NCBI GenBank assembly: GCA_964017195.1
Contig: OZ024887.1
Coordinates: 60,566,811 to 60,630,810, forward strand
Reading direction: 5' to 3'
Length of the DNA: 64,000 nt
Source of the DNA: Siderastrea radians
Taxonomy: Eukaryota > Cnidaria > Anthozoa > Scleractinia > Rhizangiidae
Under the pieces are notes generated by a model. The model worked only from the letters and a program-made list of their open reading frames with translations, searched no databases and was not told the DNA's origin. The translations under genes and the position numbers were made by a program. Shown here piece by piece: positions 47,420-60,492 of this stretch (its first letter is position 1; every line of letters begins with the position of its first letter).

Positions 47420-47831
47420 GGCTAGTTTTCACTAGCATCGGAGGTGGAGTCATAAGCAGAGTGCAAGAGTGCTTATGACCTAGTGAAAATCAAAAATTGG
47501 AGTCATAAGCTGAGTCATAAGCTTGATGGAATCAGAGTCGGAATAATCACAACGTTTCCATTTTCTTCTGACTCCGCTTTCAATTCCGTCGCTTGTCAGG
47601 GTCGGAAGCAGAAGCAGAAGGATAAACCAATCACAGTGCTCGTTCCCACGCTTTGTGATCGGTTTAGTTCTTCCGCTTCTGCTTCCGACTCCATGGCCAA
47701 CGACCTAGATTTCAGTAGATTGTAAGTGTTCTGCAATCGGAACGTTGTCTTCGCTAGATCAAAACACTCTGTGCTTCTGAGTCCGACTCCCTTGACTCTG
47801 ACTCCGACTCCATCGCTAGTGAAATCCAGCC
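47420..47831. mobile_element. MITE with TTTA target duplication
   Basis: GGCTAGTTTTCACTAGCATC at the left and CGCTAGTGAAATCCAGCC at the right are imperfect inverted repeats of about 36 bp. TTTA lies immediately outside both ends (47416-47419 and 47832-47835). The interior has many GACTCCG and TCATAAGC steps and no transposase. An 80-codon open frame across it is incidental. Confidence 0.8.
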
Positions 47832-48940
47832 TTTAGCCTATGGAAGCTGAAAAATGTGAGAGGAAAGGTTAGTACTTGCGAGTATTGGTACCTCTTTGGG
47901 GTGAATGTGAATTTGAGTCACGCTCTCAGAATGCAATTCTAGAACATTTATGGTTCATTTCAAAAATGTTGACTTTGATCCTTTTATATGGGACTCTTCC
48001 ATGCCCGGGGGCGGGGTACTTAGGTATATAAGTGTCACGAGGTGCTAATTAAGTAACAATGCGTGTAAGAACTAGGCAATCCTCTATTGTTCTGCGGCAT
48101 TTTGCTTTCCCCACATAAGATTGTTTAGATTTTCTTACTGAGAATACATCAACCTATGGACAACACGTTTTTGAAATAAAATGTACTGAAACTTTATTTT
48201 AAAGTGATATTTCTTTTGTGTTACAAGAGTTTATCCAATCATGAGACTCCAAAACAATGGCCAAGAATGGCTTCTAATTATCCATGTTTCCCACATAGAA
48301 ATTTTGCTGCATCAAAACTCAGAATAGTTTTCACTAAAAGGGAATCAATAAGTAAACTTGAGAGAAATAAATGCACTACCTGATGAAGTGATAGTAGATT
48401 TTCATGTTTTAGCCAATGAGGTGGACCGTTTCAACAATATCACAATTAACACCTTTCTGCATTCCTTGCCGTTGGGTTGCCTAGTTCTTACTAGGACCAT
48501 TACTTAAAACCCCAAAAAGTCACATCAAACTAAAAGATAGGTATGTTTCCATCACAATCAGTAATGAACAAAATGCAATGCAATATGGACTAACAAAAAA
48601 AAAACATTTTTTTGGAGGGGGAAGGTATGAAACATCATTTTGTTAAGGGTTTTTGCCATTATTTTTCAGAGGGTCAAAAAATATTGTAAGGTACATGCAG
48701 GAGCCCATATGATATTCCTTTCTCGATTTTTTTTTTGACTGGGATGGATCACTCTATAAAGGAGGAAAAGATATTGCCGAGAGACTTTGTACGAGGATGA
48801 TTTTGTTAGAGGGATAATTTCAGGTTTTCAGGTCCTGTGAGACACATGCTTGGAGAAAATGAAAAGATGGGAAAAGCGGAAGGACAGACAATGGGAACTG
48901 AACAAATGGGAATACACGCATGTCCGGCACTGTTTACCTC

Positions 48941-48948
48941 TGACGTCA
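48941..48948. promoter_or_regulatory. CRE-type palindrome TGACGTCA
   Basis: A perfect cAMP-response-element octamer, 161 bp upstream of the UBTD2-like start codon. Sites like this are bound by CREB/ATF factors; use here is inferred from position only. Confidence 0.5.
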
Positions 48949-49108
48949 CATTCTGAGCGAATATCGATCGATTTCGTACGAATTTTTCTATGCGAGAGTC
49001 GAGCGAATTAAGAACTGCCAAAAATCAGAGGGAAAAACTCCCTGTAGCCGCCGATTTGGCGGTGCAGTTTAATAACTGTCCTTGTTTCCTCGTTCGCTAT
49101 CCGTCATT

Positions 49109-52100
49109 ATGGGCGGCTGTATGGGCACAACGCGAGATCCGAGCATTCGAGTTAGCTCCAGCGATCAATTTGGAAGTACTCCGGGAGGTGCATACAGTTT
49201 TGTACTCACTGTAATTTGCGCTATGACATGTTGAACTCTTGGGTTGGTACCAGCCGAAGAACATTGTTTTCAATTGACGCTTGCTGTTTTTTTCGCAGTC
49301 ACTTTGGGTCGAAATCAACCACTGAAGAAAGAGCGGCCCCCGTGGACTTCGGAAATTCCGCTTACCGAGGGCCAACTGCGAAGCAAAAGAGACGAGTTTT
49401 GGGAGACAGCGCCAGCTTTCGAAGGTAAGAAAGAGATTTGGGATGCTTTGAGAGCAGCAGCTGAAACAGATGACCACACATGGGCCCAAGCTATCGTGGA
49501 TGGGGCAAACATTACACTACCCACCGGTGAGTTTATATTAAACCTTTATGCTCCGGTTAATTCGTGTTCCTCAATTTCAAGTTGACTGAAGCACGGCGAA
49601 GAACTATCTCAGTCACGCAAGAAATATTCTCAGTGTTGTTGCTTCGATCGCTGTACTTTCTGTTAACTTGACTACAACGTTGTCAGTATTATTGCGACTA
49701 TTGAACGCCTTTAGACGGAATAAAATACTTTCTGTATAGTGATCTGAGGTACTGTGATGACATAGGCGGATTCAGTTAGGAACCAATATTGTGTTGCTAT
49801 GATGATGTCTGCCGGGCAGAACGTGGGTTGTTGATATAAATGTATACTTGGACAATGAAAGTGCCAGTCTTTCATTGACGAATTTCTGCATATCGTATGG
49901 TCAAGGTTCAGTGAGAGATCGTTATTTGAACGGTAAATTCTATCGTTTTTGGCCCTGCTTCTTTGGAAAATCATGAGCTTGAAAATTCTAGCAATATTCT
50001 TCAATCGTAAGTGATCTTTAAGTTAACTTCATTAAATAATTCCACAACCTCTATAAAAGTTGCGCTTCGTAAGGATTGGTCATTTTGCTATCATTTCCAC
50101 CGCCAAGGTCTTGGGTGGAGCTTGACTGGTTGCTAACTGCTATTAGTTTCCATCGCACTCAAAAAAAAAAACTCTAAATGGGCTTGATCCCTGTGGCTGA
50201 CTGTAGTCTTGGCTACTGTCTGTCTACATGAAGTACACCCGGCCTTCTTACAACTGTACTTCACGCGCCTTTTACACCTATATAACATGTCTGAAATTAG
50301 TTTTAGGATCGCCAGTAATAAAAAGTGTAACTTTTTTCTTCATTTAATAATGTTAACTTCATACATGTAGCCACACTGTATTCAATGCCATTATTGAGGA
50401 TTTGATACTGAATTTCAAAATCAGATCAATGGAATTTGAAAGTCAGTTATAATAAGCTTGTTTGAACTCTGTTCATGCATTAATGGTCTGTTTAATGGAC
50501 AAAGGAAATTGTCATATTTGGAAGGCAGGCAGCTGAGCAATGTTTGAAATTCCTACAAGCAATCAAGACAGTTTTTGAATCTGGGCCAATCAATACAAAA
50601 AATTATTTATGTAATTTAGTGAAAGGAACTATTTGATTACTGCAACCCACATTTCATTATTTACACTGTCTGATACACCACATGGGGACATTAAACCTTG
50701 ACAAGCTGACCTCGCTGGGATTGACAACATTTTTAAATAATTTTTACTGAGAAACACATACTAATAATTACTAGCACTTTCTTGCTCAAAGATTTAACAA
50801 AGAAATTTTTTAATATTCATGAAGTAATTGGAACCACTCACCAATTTGTTAATATTCATGAAGAAATTAGGATCAAACAGAAAAGTCTGGATGATTGAAA
50901 AGTCTGCTGGATAATCGAGCTTTGATTGCATCCAAAAAGATCGAAAAAGATGACACTGACTTTTGACATTGCCCCTTAATTTCCTCAAAGTAATAAGCAT
51001 CCTATTAGTGTTTTGTTAGACTTCATTCGTTTGTATTACAGTCAACGTGCTTCACGCGTGAACGATCACGGGTTGAAGATTGCATTCTTCACGTGCGCAT
51101 TCGTTTCTTAATTAGATTATCCGTGTCCTTGTACATAGATTGAAAGATAACAAATTTTTTTCGATTAACGAAATCGATTCTTCGAAAGTTCGCACGCAAC
51201 AACGGAGATCATAAACATCACGCACTCGGAAGAGAAGTTTCCAAATCTCGATTACTTCAAGGATGTCATCCGTTATCAACACAGAATCTTTTCCTCCACA
51301 AGAAAATGGTTCAGTCGTAATCATGATGAACAATTTTATGAACAGCTCCTTTTGTCACTCGATCGTGTTCCGTGAAATATCTTACAACCCTATAAATCAC
51401 CTTTGAAGAGGTTGACGATATTCGTGCCTTACATTCGAAGGCAAACGTTTACCAGGGTCGTCAAAGCCCCCAAGCGAATTCCTTGCCATTTGGAATTAAC
51501 TCATGTGCAAAATTTAACTATTATGGAAACCGCGTGAAAACCGTTAACTGTAAATTGCCGCTAAAATGTGGCGGTTATTTATACTATGTTGCCGGTTTCC
51601 GATTTAATATTAAAGCTTCCTGCACGTATAAAAAGCAAACCAAAAAAGCCTCCAGCCAAAGAATAAAGTTGCCTTGTTAAATTAGCAAGCCCTTTGGATT
51701 TTCTTTCGAGGGATTACTTTTGTCGATTTTCTCTTTACGGATTTATTTCGGTCGGCTTTTTGTCCTCCCAATTTTCTTGCGACGCGACAGAAAATATCAT
51801 GCACTAATGTACATACACGAAAATTGGCTAATTACGGTATAAAAACTAACTTTTCAGTTCCTGGTCGGAAATTTCGAATTGTTAATAGGATGTTGCATGA
51901 AAAATTTCAAACAACAAAATTAATGCTTCGAATATAAAATCCAAGGTTCGCAGAATCGCTAAATTTTTTGAAGAATGAAATCGAAGAATGAACTAATCGA
52001 TGAATATTTGAAGTTGAGCGTTCATGCGTGAAGCGCATTGACTGTAACTTTTAGCATGTAGTTTTTATCAGATGAAGAGCCTTTCTTAGTGGATACTCTG

Positions 52101-52111
52101 ATAATAAACCA

Positions 52112-52161
<50 letters not shown>

Positions 52162-54477
52162 AGTATTCACATGCAACTTTCACAAAGTCTAACAATTGAC
52201 ATGTAATCACGAACTTCGTCTCTTCAATCAAATAATTATTTTGCTGTACGGTACATGTTGGCATTTATAGTCACGACCCTGTTCTTTCTCTGTGGAATGA
52301 TTGCATGATACATGTATTTAAAAGTTTTCCAATGTTTTGGCTTTGCAAGAGGAAGAAATAGATACCATTTTAGGCTTTCTAAAGGCAAAGGATGTCGTCA
52401 TCTTACAATACGCGTAGACGGAGATACTTTCAAGACTAGAGTACATTGAACAACAATTTTTCTGTCAAAATCTTCTATGGTCTCCTCAATTACCCAAACA
52501 GGTGATGCACAGCTCCACTGCATAGTTTTAACAAAAATAGGATGGTCCAGATTGTCTAGATTTTTGCTGTTTTTCTTTGTTAAAGTAGCCAGAGAAGACA
52601 TACCATAACAGGTGCACTACACTGTATGTATTTTGTTCCTGTTAGGAGTTAAGCCAATTACACTGTTCCTAAGCAGTTAATCTCTCAAAAACAAACAAAA
52701 AAAAAATAGCTGGAAACAGACTACATGTATGTTACTTATAAATATGGTTACTCTTTTTATCGCAGTGCAAAAATTGAAAAATCTTAATGTGATCTTTGAA
52801 CAATGATGGTTGCACAAGCCCCAGAAGTTGAAATCAACTTGTATCCAGAGTATTCCAAGCACTTTTTTCTTCTCCTTTATGTTGGGTGGTCTTCCCAAGA
52901 TCTACAGTGTAGTGTATGTTGGAGAACTAGTCACCAAAAGTAGAATGGTTTTCAGTGTGTGTCGAGTAATATATCAATCATAAGAAGGAGTGTTTCATCA
53001 GGATATCCAAACGCTGAGAAGTGGCTTAAAAAAATGAGGCCTGGCTGAGTTTTTTAACTGTCTTTGTGGTATTTGGATACCAGATGTAACACTCTTTTGA
53101 GTTTTTGGTACGGCTTCTCAAACCACTCATAATTCTTGGAGAAATTCAAAGCAAAAGTTCACAAAATTTTATGGTAATGAAGATCTGGTATCCAAGCCAC
53201 CATCACGGTAGTGATTTCCTTTGTTTTTTCTTTATTAATTATTAATGAGTTTCAGAGAAATGTAATTCACATTTGTTTTGGTTTTGCCTTGATACACTCT
53301 GTGATTGGTCAAGAACACTTGTGCCACTTTCTCAACCAATCAGATGTAAAACCAAAACCAATTATGGCTTTCTTGCAATTTCCAGAGCTTGATGCCTGTT
53401 ACATGTATTTGTGCAAGATCTGATTGGTCCATTGGGTAATTTGCTTCTGCTGTGATTGGCTAGAGTGATTACTTTAATTTGTTTTTGGGTTTACGACATT
53501 CAATTAAAAAGCGCTTTCTCTTATACCCACACAGCCAGAGCTTATCCCGGTTTCCATAGCATGAAGCAATACTCTCAGTTGCTTCATGCTATGGAAACCG
53601 AAATAAGCTCCCTCCTTGTGGGCCTCCTTGGCCTTAAGCGTGACTTTACTTTTCTGATCCTAATACCTTTGCAAAAGTCATCCATAGTGTTAATAGTGGA
53701 ATCTCCTACAAGAGCGGCACACCACAGCCATAGTTATGAGTAAATCTGTGCGAGTCATTTTGTAGAGGTATGGTCATGGCATACACGTACATACACGTTT
53801 TCATGCATTATTTCAAAATTTGGGCTGCAAGTGAAGGTCAAATGTTTTCATGGTAGAACCAAGTTCAACTCCTCAGCCTTGCTTATAAGCTTGGACAGAT
53901 TAAAAGCAAAGTTGTCTGTCAAATGTCAATTGGTAATTTTAACATTGTTGCATTTAGTTTAAAATACATTTAAATCAACTGTTTGAATGCAGGGCCCTAC
54001 TAGAACCAATTATTGTGCTATAATTTACTTGCTCAGAGCAAATAAAGATAAGTTATTTTTATTTTATACTATTTAGGATCGTTACAAGATGCCTATGATG
54101 AGCTCGGCAACAGATATGTACTTCCTGTTTACTGCATAAGCAAGCCAACAAACCTAATAAGAGATGAAGATGTAAGTGGGGAGACAAGCAAGGAAGAAGA
54201 TGATGATGAAAACGAGTCTCCTCCTACAGGAGAGGAACTGTACATTAAACTTCGGTTATCTTCAGGCAAGGACTTGAAAATGACTGTATATACTTCAGAC
54301 ACTGTGCTCAAAATTAAGAAAAAGCTTCAAAAGCTTGAAGGGATTGAGCCATCAAAACAAAGATGGTTTTATGCTGGCCGAATGTTAACTGACAAGACAA
54401 CAATAGGAGAAGCGAAAATTCCCAAAGGCCATGTTGTACAAGTTATTTTGCCACAGCCAACACCTGTTGAAAACTAG
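49109..54477 (+). CDS. UBTD2: Ubiquitin domain-containing protein (UBTD2-like)
   Basis: Three exons, 49109-49187, 49299-49526 and 54077-54477, join in frame (708 nt, 235 aa; human UBTD1 and UBTD2 have 227 and 234). The start MGGCMG fits N-myristoylation at Gly2 and palmitoylation at Cys4, as in relatives (MG-C-G). Residues 28-120 form the UBTD N-terminal domain: [55 protein letters not shown] and [14 protein letters not shown]. An acidic linker (EEDDDENE) leads to a ubiquitin-like domain at about 157-231 with [19 protein letters not shown]. The C-terminus PTPVEN also matches UBTD2. Known relatives interact with ubiquitin-conjugating enzymes of the UBE2D type and modulate ubiquitylation. Intron 2 is 4.5 kb and holds a repeat element of about 1 kb. 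A TGADGTCA-type CRE lies upstream. Confidence 0.94.
51036..52047. mobile_element. Inverted-repeat element, family D copy 2
   Basis: TTACAGTCAACGTGCTTCAC at the left and GTGAAGCGCATTGACTGTAA at the right are inverted ends of about 27 bp with a few mismatches. The interior has only short reading frames. The related short member at 42127-42476 shows a family spread. It lies in UBTD2-like intron 2. Confidence 0.75.
52109..52160. repeat. (TTA)n microsatellite
   Basis: About 16 TTA triplets without interruption, in UBTD2-like intron 2, just after the element ending at 52047. Confidence 0.95.
52988..53250. mobile_element. Dispersed repeat, family C copy 2
   Basis: Reverse-complement counterpart of 18141-18407, with TTTCATCAGGATATCCAAAC and CATAATTCTTGGAGAA shared. 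It abuts a family A element at 53247, so two repeats lie back to back in UBTD2-like intron 2. Confidence 0.8.
53247..53522. mobile_element. MITE-like element, family A copy 3
   Basis: Shares TTTGTTTTGGTTTTGCCTTG, ACTTTCTCAACCAATCAG and ATGTAAAACCAAAACCAATT with the other copies, and ends in CATTCAATTAAAAAGCGC like the family's right inverted end. The left end is eroded. Confidence 0.8.
53526..53622. repeat. Hairpin, 32-bp near-perfect arms
   Basis: GAGCTTATCCCGGTTTCCAT (from 53538) pairs with ATGGAAACCGAAATAAGCTC (to 53610), and CATAGCATGAAGCAA with TTGCTTCATGCTATG; the loop is nine bases. Weaker pairing extends to the CCCACA and TGTGGG ends. It lies in UBTD2-like intron 2. Confidence 0.9.
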
Positions 54478-55797
54478 AAAGCCAATACAGACAACAGAGG
54501 AATGCTGTCATTACGAGAAGTTGCTGTATGTTTATTACCTGAAACAAAGTTATTTTGTGTTAAAAATCATCACCAACAATGACCCATTTCTCCCAGTGCG
54601 GAATTGAGCAACAAAGTGGAATGGTTGGAATGTTAAAAAGCCTTGTGACACATTGCTTTTGTTCTGTTACAATGCTATCATAAATTTGCAGATTCATCAC
54701 GCTTATAAATCGTAAGTCTGCACACAATGGTATTAGTTTCAAGAGCCAGTGAAAGTAACAGAAGCCCAAATTATAGGAGGGGCTCCCGATATGGCTGCTA
54801 AATCCTTCCAGTGGTATTGCATATTTAGCACAATATTACTATAGATGAACATAATAGAAACTTTGCACGTTCTGAGGCCTCTTTACGCCGTGCACTGCAT
54901 AATGCTAGCAAGCCCCAAGGAAACTCAGGTACAGCAAGGTATAATGAGAATTTACCCCAGGGCGGCAAAGCAGCCTGAAGTGGTAATTTAGATTATATAT
55001 TTAACAGATGAAGTAAGAAATATGTGAGTTTCAAAAGCCCGTCATCTTGGTTGTGTAAGACGGATGCCCATAGGCATGCAGACACAGACACCATTCTGTC
55101 CAAAATCCCAACACCTCCTACATGTACAGTAATGGCAATTAGAAATTAAACTAGTATGAATCTGGTGAATAGGTGATGTGCTAATTGGAAAATGGTGAAC
55201 ATTTTATTTAAGTTTGGGATAACTGTAGAGAAAATAGAGGACAGTGTATTTGCTAAAAATAGCCAAGTGGCTCCTTCATTGCCTGTTTGTTTATCCCTTT
55301 AAGCTCAAATATTAAAATGCATATTCTCCTTAACTGTTTTCTACATACACTTTTTATGCCACCAGCTGGAAGAATTTGATTAAACATCAAGACGTTTTAT
55401 CTTTGGTAATCATTCGGTTATTCTCGTGTCTTGTATATTTGATAAATTAAGTTGTGATATTGTAAGGAGAAATTAGATGTTTGTTACTATTTTGGCTTAA
55501 AGGGTTAATTCACTTCCTCCAATTTGAGCTCTCATTCAATGGGTAGCTACAAAAATTGACATACATGTATCAAAAACAGATAAAAGTGTTCACATTTTTT
55601 GATTTGCCAGTTACTTAATACCACAGTGAAGCATGAAAAGTCAATTTTTTTTAGAATGCAAGGTAAATCTTAAATGAAACTGTTTTAAGATCCAATCAGG
55701 CTTGCACCTTCAATATTGGAAATTGCTCACATTTGTCCAAAGATCGAGGCCAGATTAAGTACTAAGTAAAGATAAGGGTCGGTAAATGGTCTTTAAA

Positions 55798-56127
55798 CAA
55801 CCTCGTCCCCAGGGCCTTCTCCTCATTCGAAATGGCGGTCGGAGAAACCCCTGGCCAAGGCTGCCAAAGTGGCTCCAAAAATTCGTTAGAATTTCGTCAC
55901 GTACAGTTGTAAACACGACAAAATGGCTTCGTTCCATTTGAACAACGGTTTCTGATTGCAGAAAACAAACAGGGCCGCCATATGCTGGAAACGACCTCCG
56001 AAAAAGCCATTTCATCGTGTGTCACGTGACAAAATACTCCACGATTCGTGGAGTATTTCAGCGGCCTTGGCCAGGGGTTTCTCCGACTGCCATTTTGAAC
56101 GAGGAGAAGGCCCTGGGGACGAGGTTG
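55798..56127. mobile_element. MITE with 9-bp target duplication
   Basis: The 330-bp element has about 66-bp inverted ends with only a handful of mismatches, starting CAACCTCGTCCCCAGGGCC and ending GGCCCTGGGGACGAGGTTG. It is flanked by perfect 9-bp duplications GTCTTTAAA (55789-55797 and 56128-56136). A further palindrome AATACTCCACGA-T-TCGTGGAGTATT lies at 56033-56057. It is non-coding. A 9-bp duplication with long terminal inverted repeats fits the Mutator-like superfamily. Confidence 0.92.
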
Positions 56128-57990
56128 GTCTTTAAAAAGTACAGGTCATGTAAAATGTAAGTGGAATTTAACAGGTTTTGCAGTCTCTATTTTTTCACAA
56201 AACCATCCCACAGTGTAAGTGGTCAAAAATTTTGGCGTGCACAAAAAATGTCAGTTTGCCCTTCTCACAAAGTCTCAAATACACTACTCTGTATTTGCCA
56301 CCCTTAACACATTAAGCAAACGTGTTATTTAGGCATTAAAGTTCATACCTCAAAGGAGTCCCAAGCTTAGAATACACTGATCTTTTGTTAATAGCCCAAC
56401 AGACAGTGGCCCTAATAACAAGGAGGTGGCAGGATTCAACTGATTTGAACTCTCCTTTCTGGAAAACTTGCATAATTATCTAATTAACAATAGTTATGAG
56501 AATATGGTTGTTCATCAAGACGATAATTATCAGCACCTGAAATCTCCATCATCTGTCTGCTGGACAGTGCATTATGCTATTGCTACACGTATTATGGAGA
56601 AACTGGATACTGATTGTGCCTGGAAAATTCAGAGTAAAATCAAGTTTAGGTACGATAGTTGTTAAATTTGATCTCTTGGATAACATGAGAAGATATGACA
56701 ATGCCTGTTCCAGGCGTTCAGATAGTGGTGCGTGAACGAAAAATATTGAGAGCAGCAGGAAAAAAAAACTAGAAGAGACTCGAGAGAGAGGTGAGAGAAC
56801 GCCTGTGCTCATTCTTAACAAAACGTCATTCTGGTATACCAGATTCAATATTTTTCTTTCACACGCCTCTATCTGAATGCTGGGAACAGGCTATGTTTAT
56901 TTTTAAGAATAGAGTTTGAAAGACAAACAAATGGTTGCTTACCAGAGACATGAACATTAAACCATATAAATGGAAAATTTTTCTAGTCAAGGGAGAAGGA
57001 AAACTTACATGTTTGACCTGCATCAACAAGTGCAAACAAAGAGATGATTATCCCAGCTAGTATTTCTTGACATCTTGGAATGATGGGGTCAACTGTGTAT
57101 CTCTTTCTATATTCAACCAAAACTTCTGGGAGCAGAACCAAATGGAATGGAAATTCTCCAGAAAAAATCTTAAATTTTATATAATTTATGCATTACAAGA
57201 CCATACGTTCAAGAATTTTGGAAGTGAAGGAAAATTGCATTTCATTTGACCATTCCTACTCTAACCAAGTTTCTGCAGTAAAACATATTGATTGTGTAAT
57301 TTTGATTGAGCCGGGAAATTTTGTAGTAAAACAGGTTGCTTTGTTTTCTCACCCAGGGACAGCCAACCAGAAAAAACAGTAATGATGTTCCATTTGGGGC
57401 TTCAAATTCCAACCTTAAATTTTTTGGTCGAATGGAAAGTGCTCCAGGCAATTAATTGTTCCCATGAATTGTTTAAAAAGTTGTCAAAAACGGACAGCAC
57501 CCTTTCAGCTTAGAATTGTCTCAAAAGTATTTTTCATGATCACAATAATAGTAATACGTTCCTGTAATTGCAAATATTTGAGTAATTGTGTTTCAACTTT
57601 ATTAAATTGAAAGCAATAATTATGACAATCGTAAATTTTAGTAGACAAATGCAAGATTTTCCTTTGCAATCGCAATGTTTTGAAAACAAATAAATCTATA
57701 AACTTGTGTCTATTTGCGGTTCTTTTATCCTAAGGTGATGACAATCATTTTATGGCATTTTGATTTTGCCCTTGCAAAATTGCTCGTTTCCGCAACCCAA
57801 GTACTGTTCCACTGAAGAGTGCATACAAAATATGAGGAATATGAGGAAAGTGATAGATGGGAGATTCATTGAAGAAATAAAACATCACTAGAAGACTATT
57901 TATCAATGCCTACATATTTTAGTAAACTTTCATTTTAATAGTTTGTGGATAACTGCATTTGCGCGGCATTTACTAATGCCTGGGGGTGGG

Positions 57991-58165
57991 CATCCTCGGA
58001 GACCCAGGGGCACATGGTGGGGCGAGGGAAAGTCGAGAACGGGCGAAAAAAAAATTGGGCGAAGAAAAGACTCCGTTTGCCCTTGACCTTTCTTTGCCCA
58101 CTTTTTTATTTCACCCATTCCGACTTTCCCTCACCCCACAATCTGCCCCTGGGTCTCCGAGGATG
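57991..58165. mobile_element. Foldback element with CATCCTCGGAGACCC ends
   Basis: CATCCTCGGAGACCCAGGGG at the left returns as CCCCTGGGTCTCCGAGGATG at the right; the inner arms TGGGGCGAGGGAAAGTCG and CGACTTTCCCTCACCCCA also pair. It is 175 bp and non-coding. A long G run follows it. Confidence 0.9.
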
Positions 58166-59639
58166 TGGGGGGGGGGGGGGTAGGTATTGACTGATGCATT
58201 AGATTAATACAACTTCCATGATATAATTATTTAGTGATAGTTTGTGGGGAAATGGGTGTGAGGAACTAGGACCTGTGAAACCGTCAAATCAGTGTGGAGG
58301 ACTTGCATCCGATCGGTTCTTCTCATTTGCTCAGTTTTGCCGTGAATTCGGAATATCACAGAGAATGCCCCTTTAAACGCCTGTCGCAGAACGACTAGAA
58401 ACCAAACACTGAGGAAGAGCACACCCTGCAAGCAGACATCCAATAGGCTTCTTCCAAATTATCAGTACTCTTTTTCAAAGCAAGACATTGCGTATATAGA
58501 TGAGTTTTCATTCACATTCACAGAAAACTGATTTCCAGATGAATTGTTTTCCAAACCTCAGTTTGACAACGCAAAGCTTTTACAAGGCCTCGCCTTTGAT
58601 AAAGAAACTTGTTAATGGCCCAATCCATTTAGAGAGTGCACCCCACCCACCCCAGTTTATCCCCAGAGTCGATTCCAAGCAAGGGGACTACAAGTCGCCG
58701 CACAAAAGGGTGCATGGGAAATGCAACCAAACCGCATGAAGCTTACAAAGGAGTGAATGAGAACAAAAAGTCCTAACAGAAAGAAGTTTTCCTAGCTTTA
58801 GAAAAATACTCAAAGGTTACGTCCTCATATTTACCATTTATTTCTTAAATAATAACTCACTTTATATAACAAACAATTGAAAGCAGTCGTCAATGACTTT
58901 TACTGTACATTATAAAAAAGTCCGTTTCCAAATACACAAGGACTGATAATTTCGAGTGACCATTCCCGTAACACACGTGAACCTTGCAAAGTGTAATCTA
59001 TTTTTAGATATTCTATATTGATTTCAGCCAATCCTGCGCGGACGAACTCATACAGTCTAAGAGGGTGCCAGTATTTGCTCCTAGGGAAAGTATCGTAGTG
59101 TGAACAGATACCGAGCAGATTGGTTTAAACTTTAGCTGGCAGTTAACTGCTCTGGTTAGGTAAGGTTTACAAGGTGAGGAATTGAATGTAGCACGTTTGA
59201 AACGGAACCAGATGGAACGTATCTTGATATGGATGACACTTCCAGCAGGCACTGATTATCCTAAAAACGTCTGCGGGGAGGCTATTGATTTTTTTCTGTC
59301 AGATCGTTTTCTGGGTTATTCTTTCCTTAGACTGCTCAAAAACCCAAAGTTATGAAAAGGTAACTTTTTTGTTTTTGTTTGTTTGGTTTTTTTTACCCTC
59401 AGCTCGATAATGGTAAATAAATAGGAAATGAACTTCAAATTCTTTTTTTACGATCAAAAAGCCACATCTTTAGGAAGACCTTTTGTAACATTATTCTCCC
59501 CATCTTGCAACTAGAAGTTCAGCTTTAAAAAAAGCTTAGTTAACATTCACGTTCCAAAGGAGCACACGTTGGTACGGCTGTATTGCAAGAGGTAATGGTG
59601 GCATACAGTCATATATGCAGTTCTGAATCGTTTGTTATT

Positions 59640-60492
59640 CTCCGATATTTTCAAACATCTCTTCATCTGTACTGGGAATGCCTTAGTGTACGATATTGCA
59701 CCCGCTCAGCTGTTTTTCACCTGCTAACATGGCCACCTTAACATCTTTCTGTCTCGTGTCATCTATTGTAAAACATTTTTCTTCAATCTCTTCATCTGCA
59801 TTGGAAGTACTTCTGCGTGAAAGCAGAAGGCTACAAGCGCTCAGCTTTTCCAGCCCTTCTCGCCTCACTGCGTTTCTTTCTTATTTTATTACATGTTCTC
59901 AACCGTCTCTGTTATTCTCCGACATTTTCCAACCATCTCTTTATCTGGAAGGAATCAGTTCTTTGTAAAGCAAGAGATTAAAACACCCTCTTTACCAGCC
60001 CTGTTGACAAAACCGCGTTTCTTCCTTAATTTCTTGCAGGTTTTAAATGGTCTCTACTTCAATATTCGACAATCTCTTCATCTGCGCTGAAAGCCGGTTT
60101 CTTGGCTTGTGCAACAGATTGCACACGCTCAGATTTTCCAGCCACGTGAAACGTGAAATCACCGCGCTTCTTTGTTGATTTCTTACAAGTTCTGTTAAGT
60201 CTCTGCTATTCTCTCATGTTTTTCAACAATCTCTATCTGGCTGGCGGCACAACCTCGTAAAGCAGCAAATTACACCCATCTAGCCCTCTATTCCAGCTCT
60301 GTTAATATCACCGCGTATCCTTCTCCGTTTTCTTGCAAGTTCTGATTTGTTTCTCCCATTCTCCGTTCTCCTACACCAAGACCGTCTCCTTTTAAATACG
60401 CACACTCTCGGCCTTTTTTATCACCGCTTTTCTTTCTTAATTTCTTGCAAGTTCTGAACCGTCTCCGCTAATCTCCGACATTTTTCAACTAT
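59640..60492 (-). repeat. Array of decayed EDRF1-like 3'-exon copies
   Basis: Imperfect units begin at the marker CTCTTCATCTG or variants at 59659, 59788, 59937, 60074 and 60231, with a shortened sixth unit before 60493, where the true coding version starts. Unit length is about 130-157 bp. Each shares the minus-strand counterpart of the last exon: the CGTAAAGCA, CTCAGCT, CCAGCCCT, TTTCTTTCTTAATTTCTTGC and TCTCCGACATTTT boxes. One unit still reads SNADEEIEEKC on the minus strand, matching SSDEEIVEKC of the gene. All are broken by stops. Confidence 0.85.

Larger units (their letters stand above)
54478..59640. other. Intergenic, UBTD2-like to EDRF1-like
   Basis: The 3' ends of the two genes face each other across about 5 kb. 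Apart from the elements listed at 55798 and 57991, I see only short reading frames with no domain. Confidence 0.45.

Noticed and set aside
47483..47725. 80-codon frame
   Set aside because: Falls wholly within the MITE at 47420-47831.
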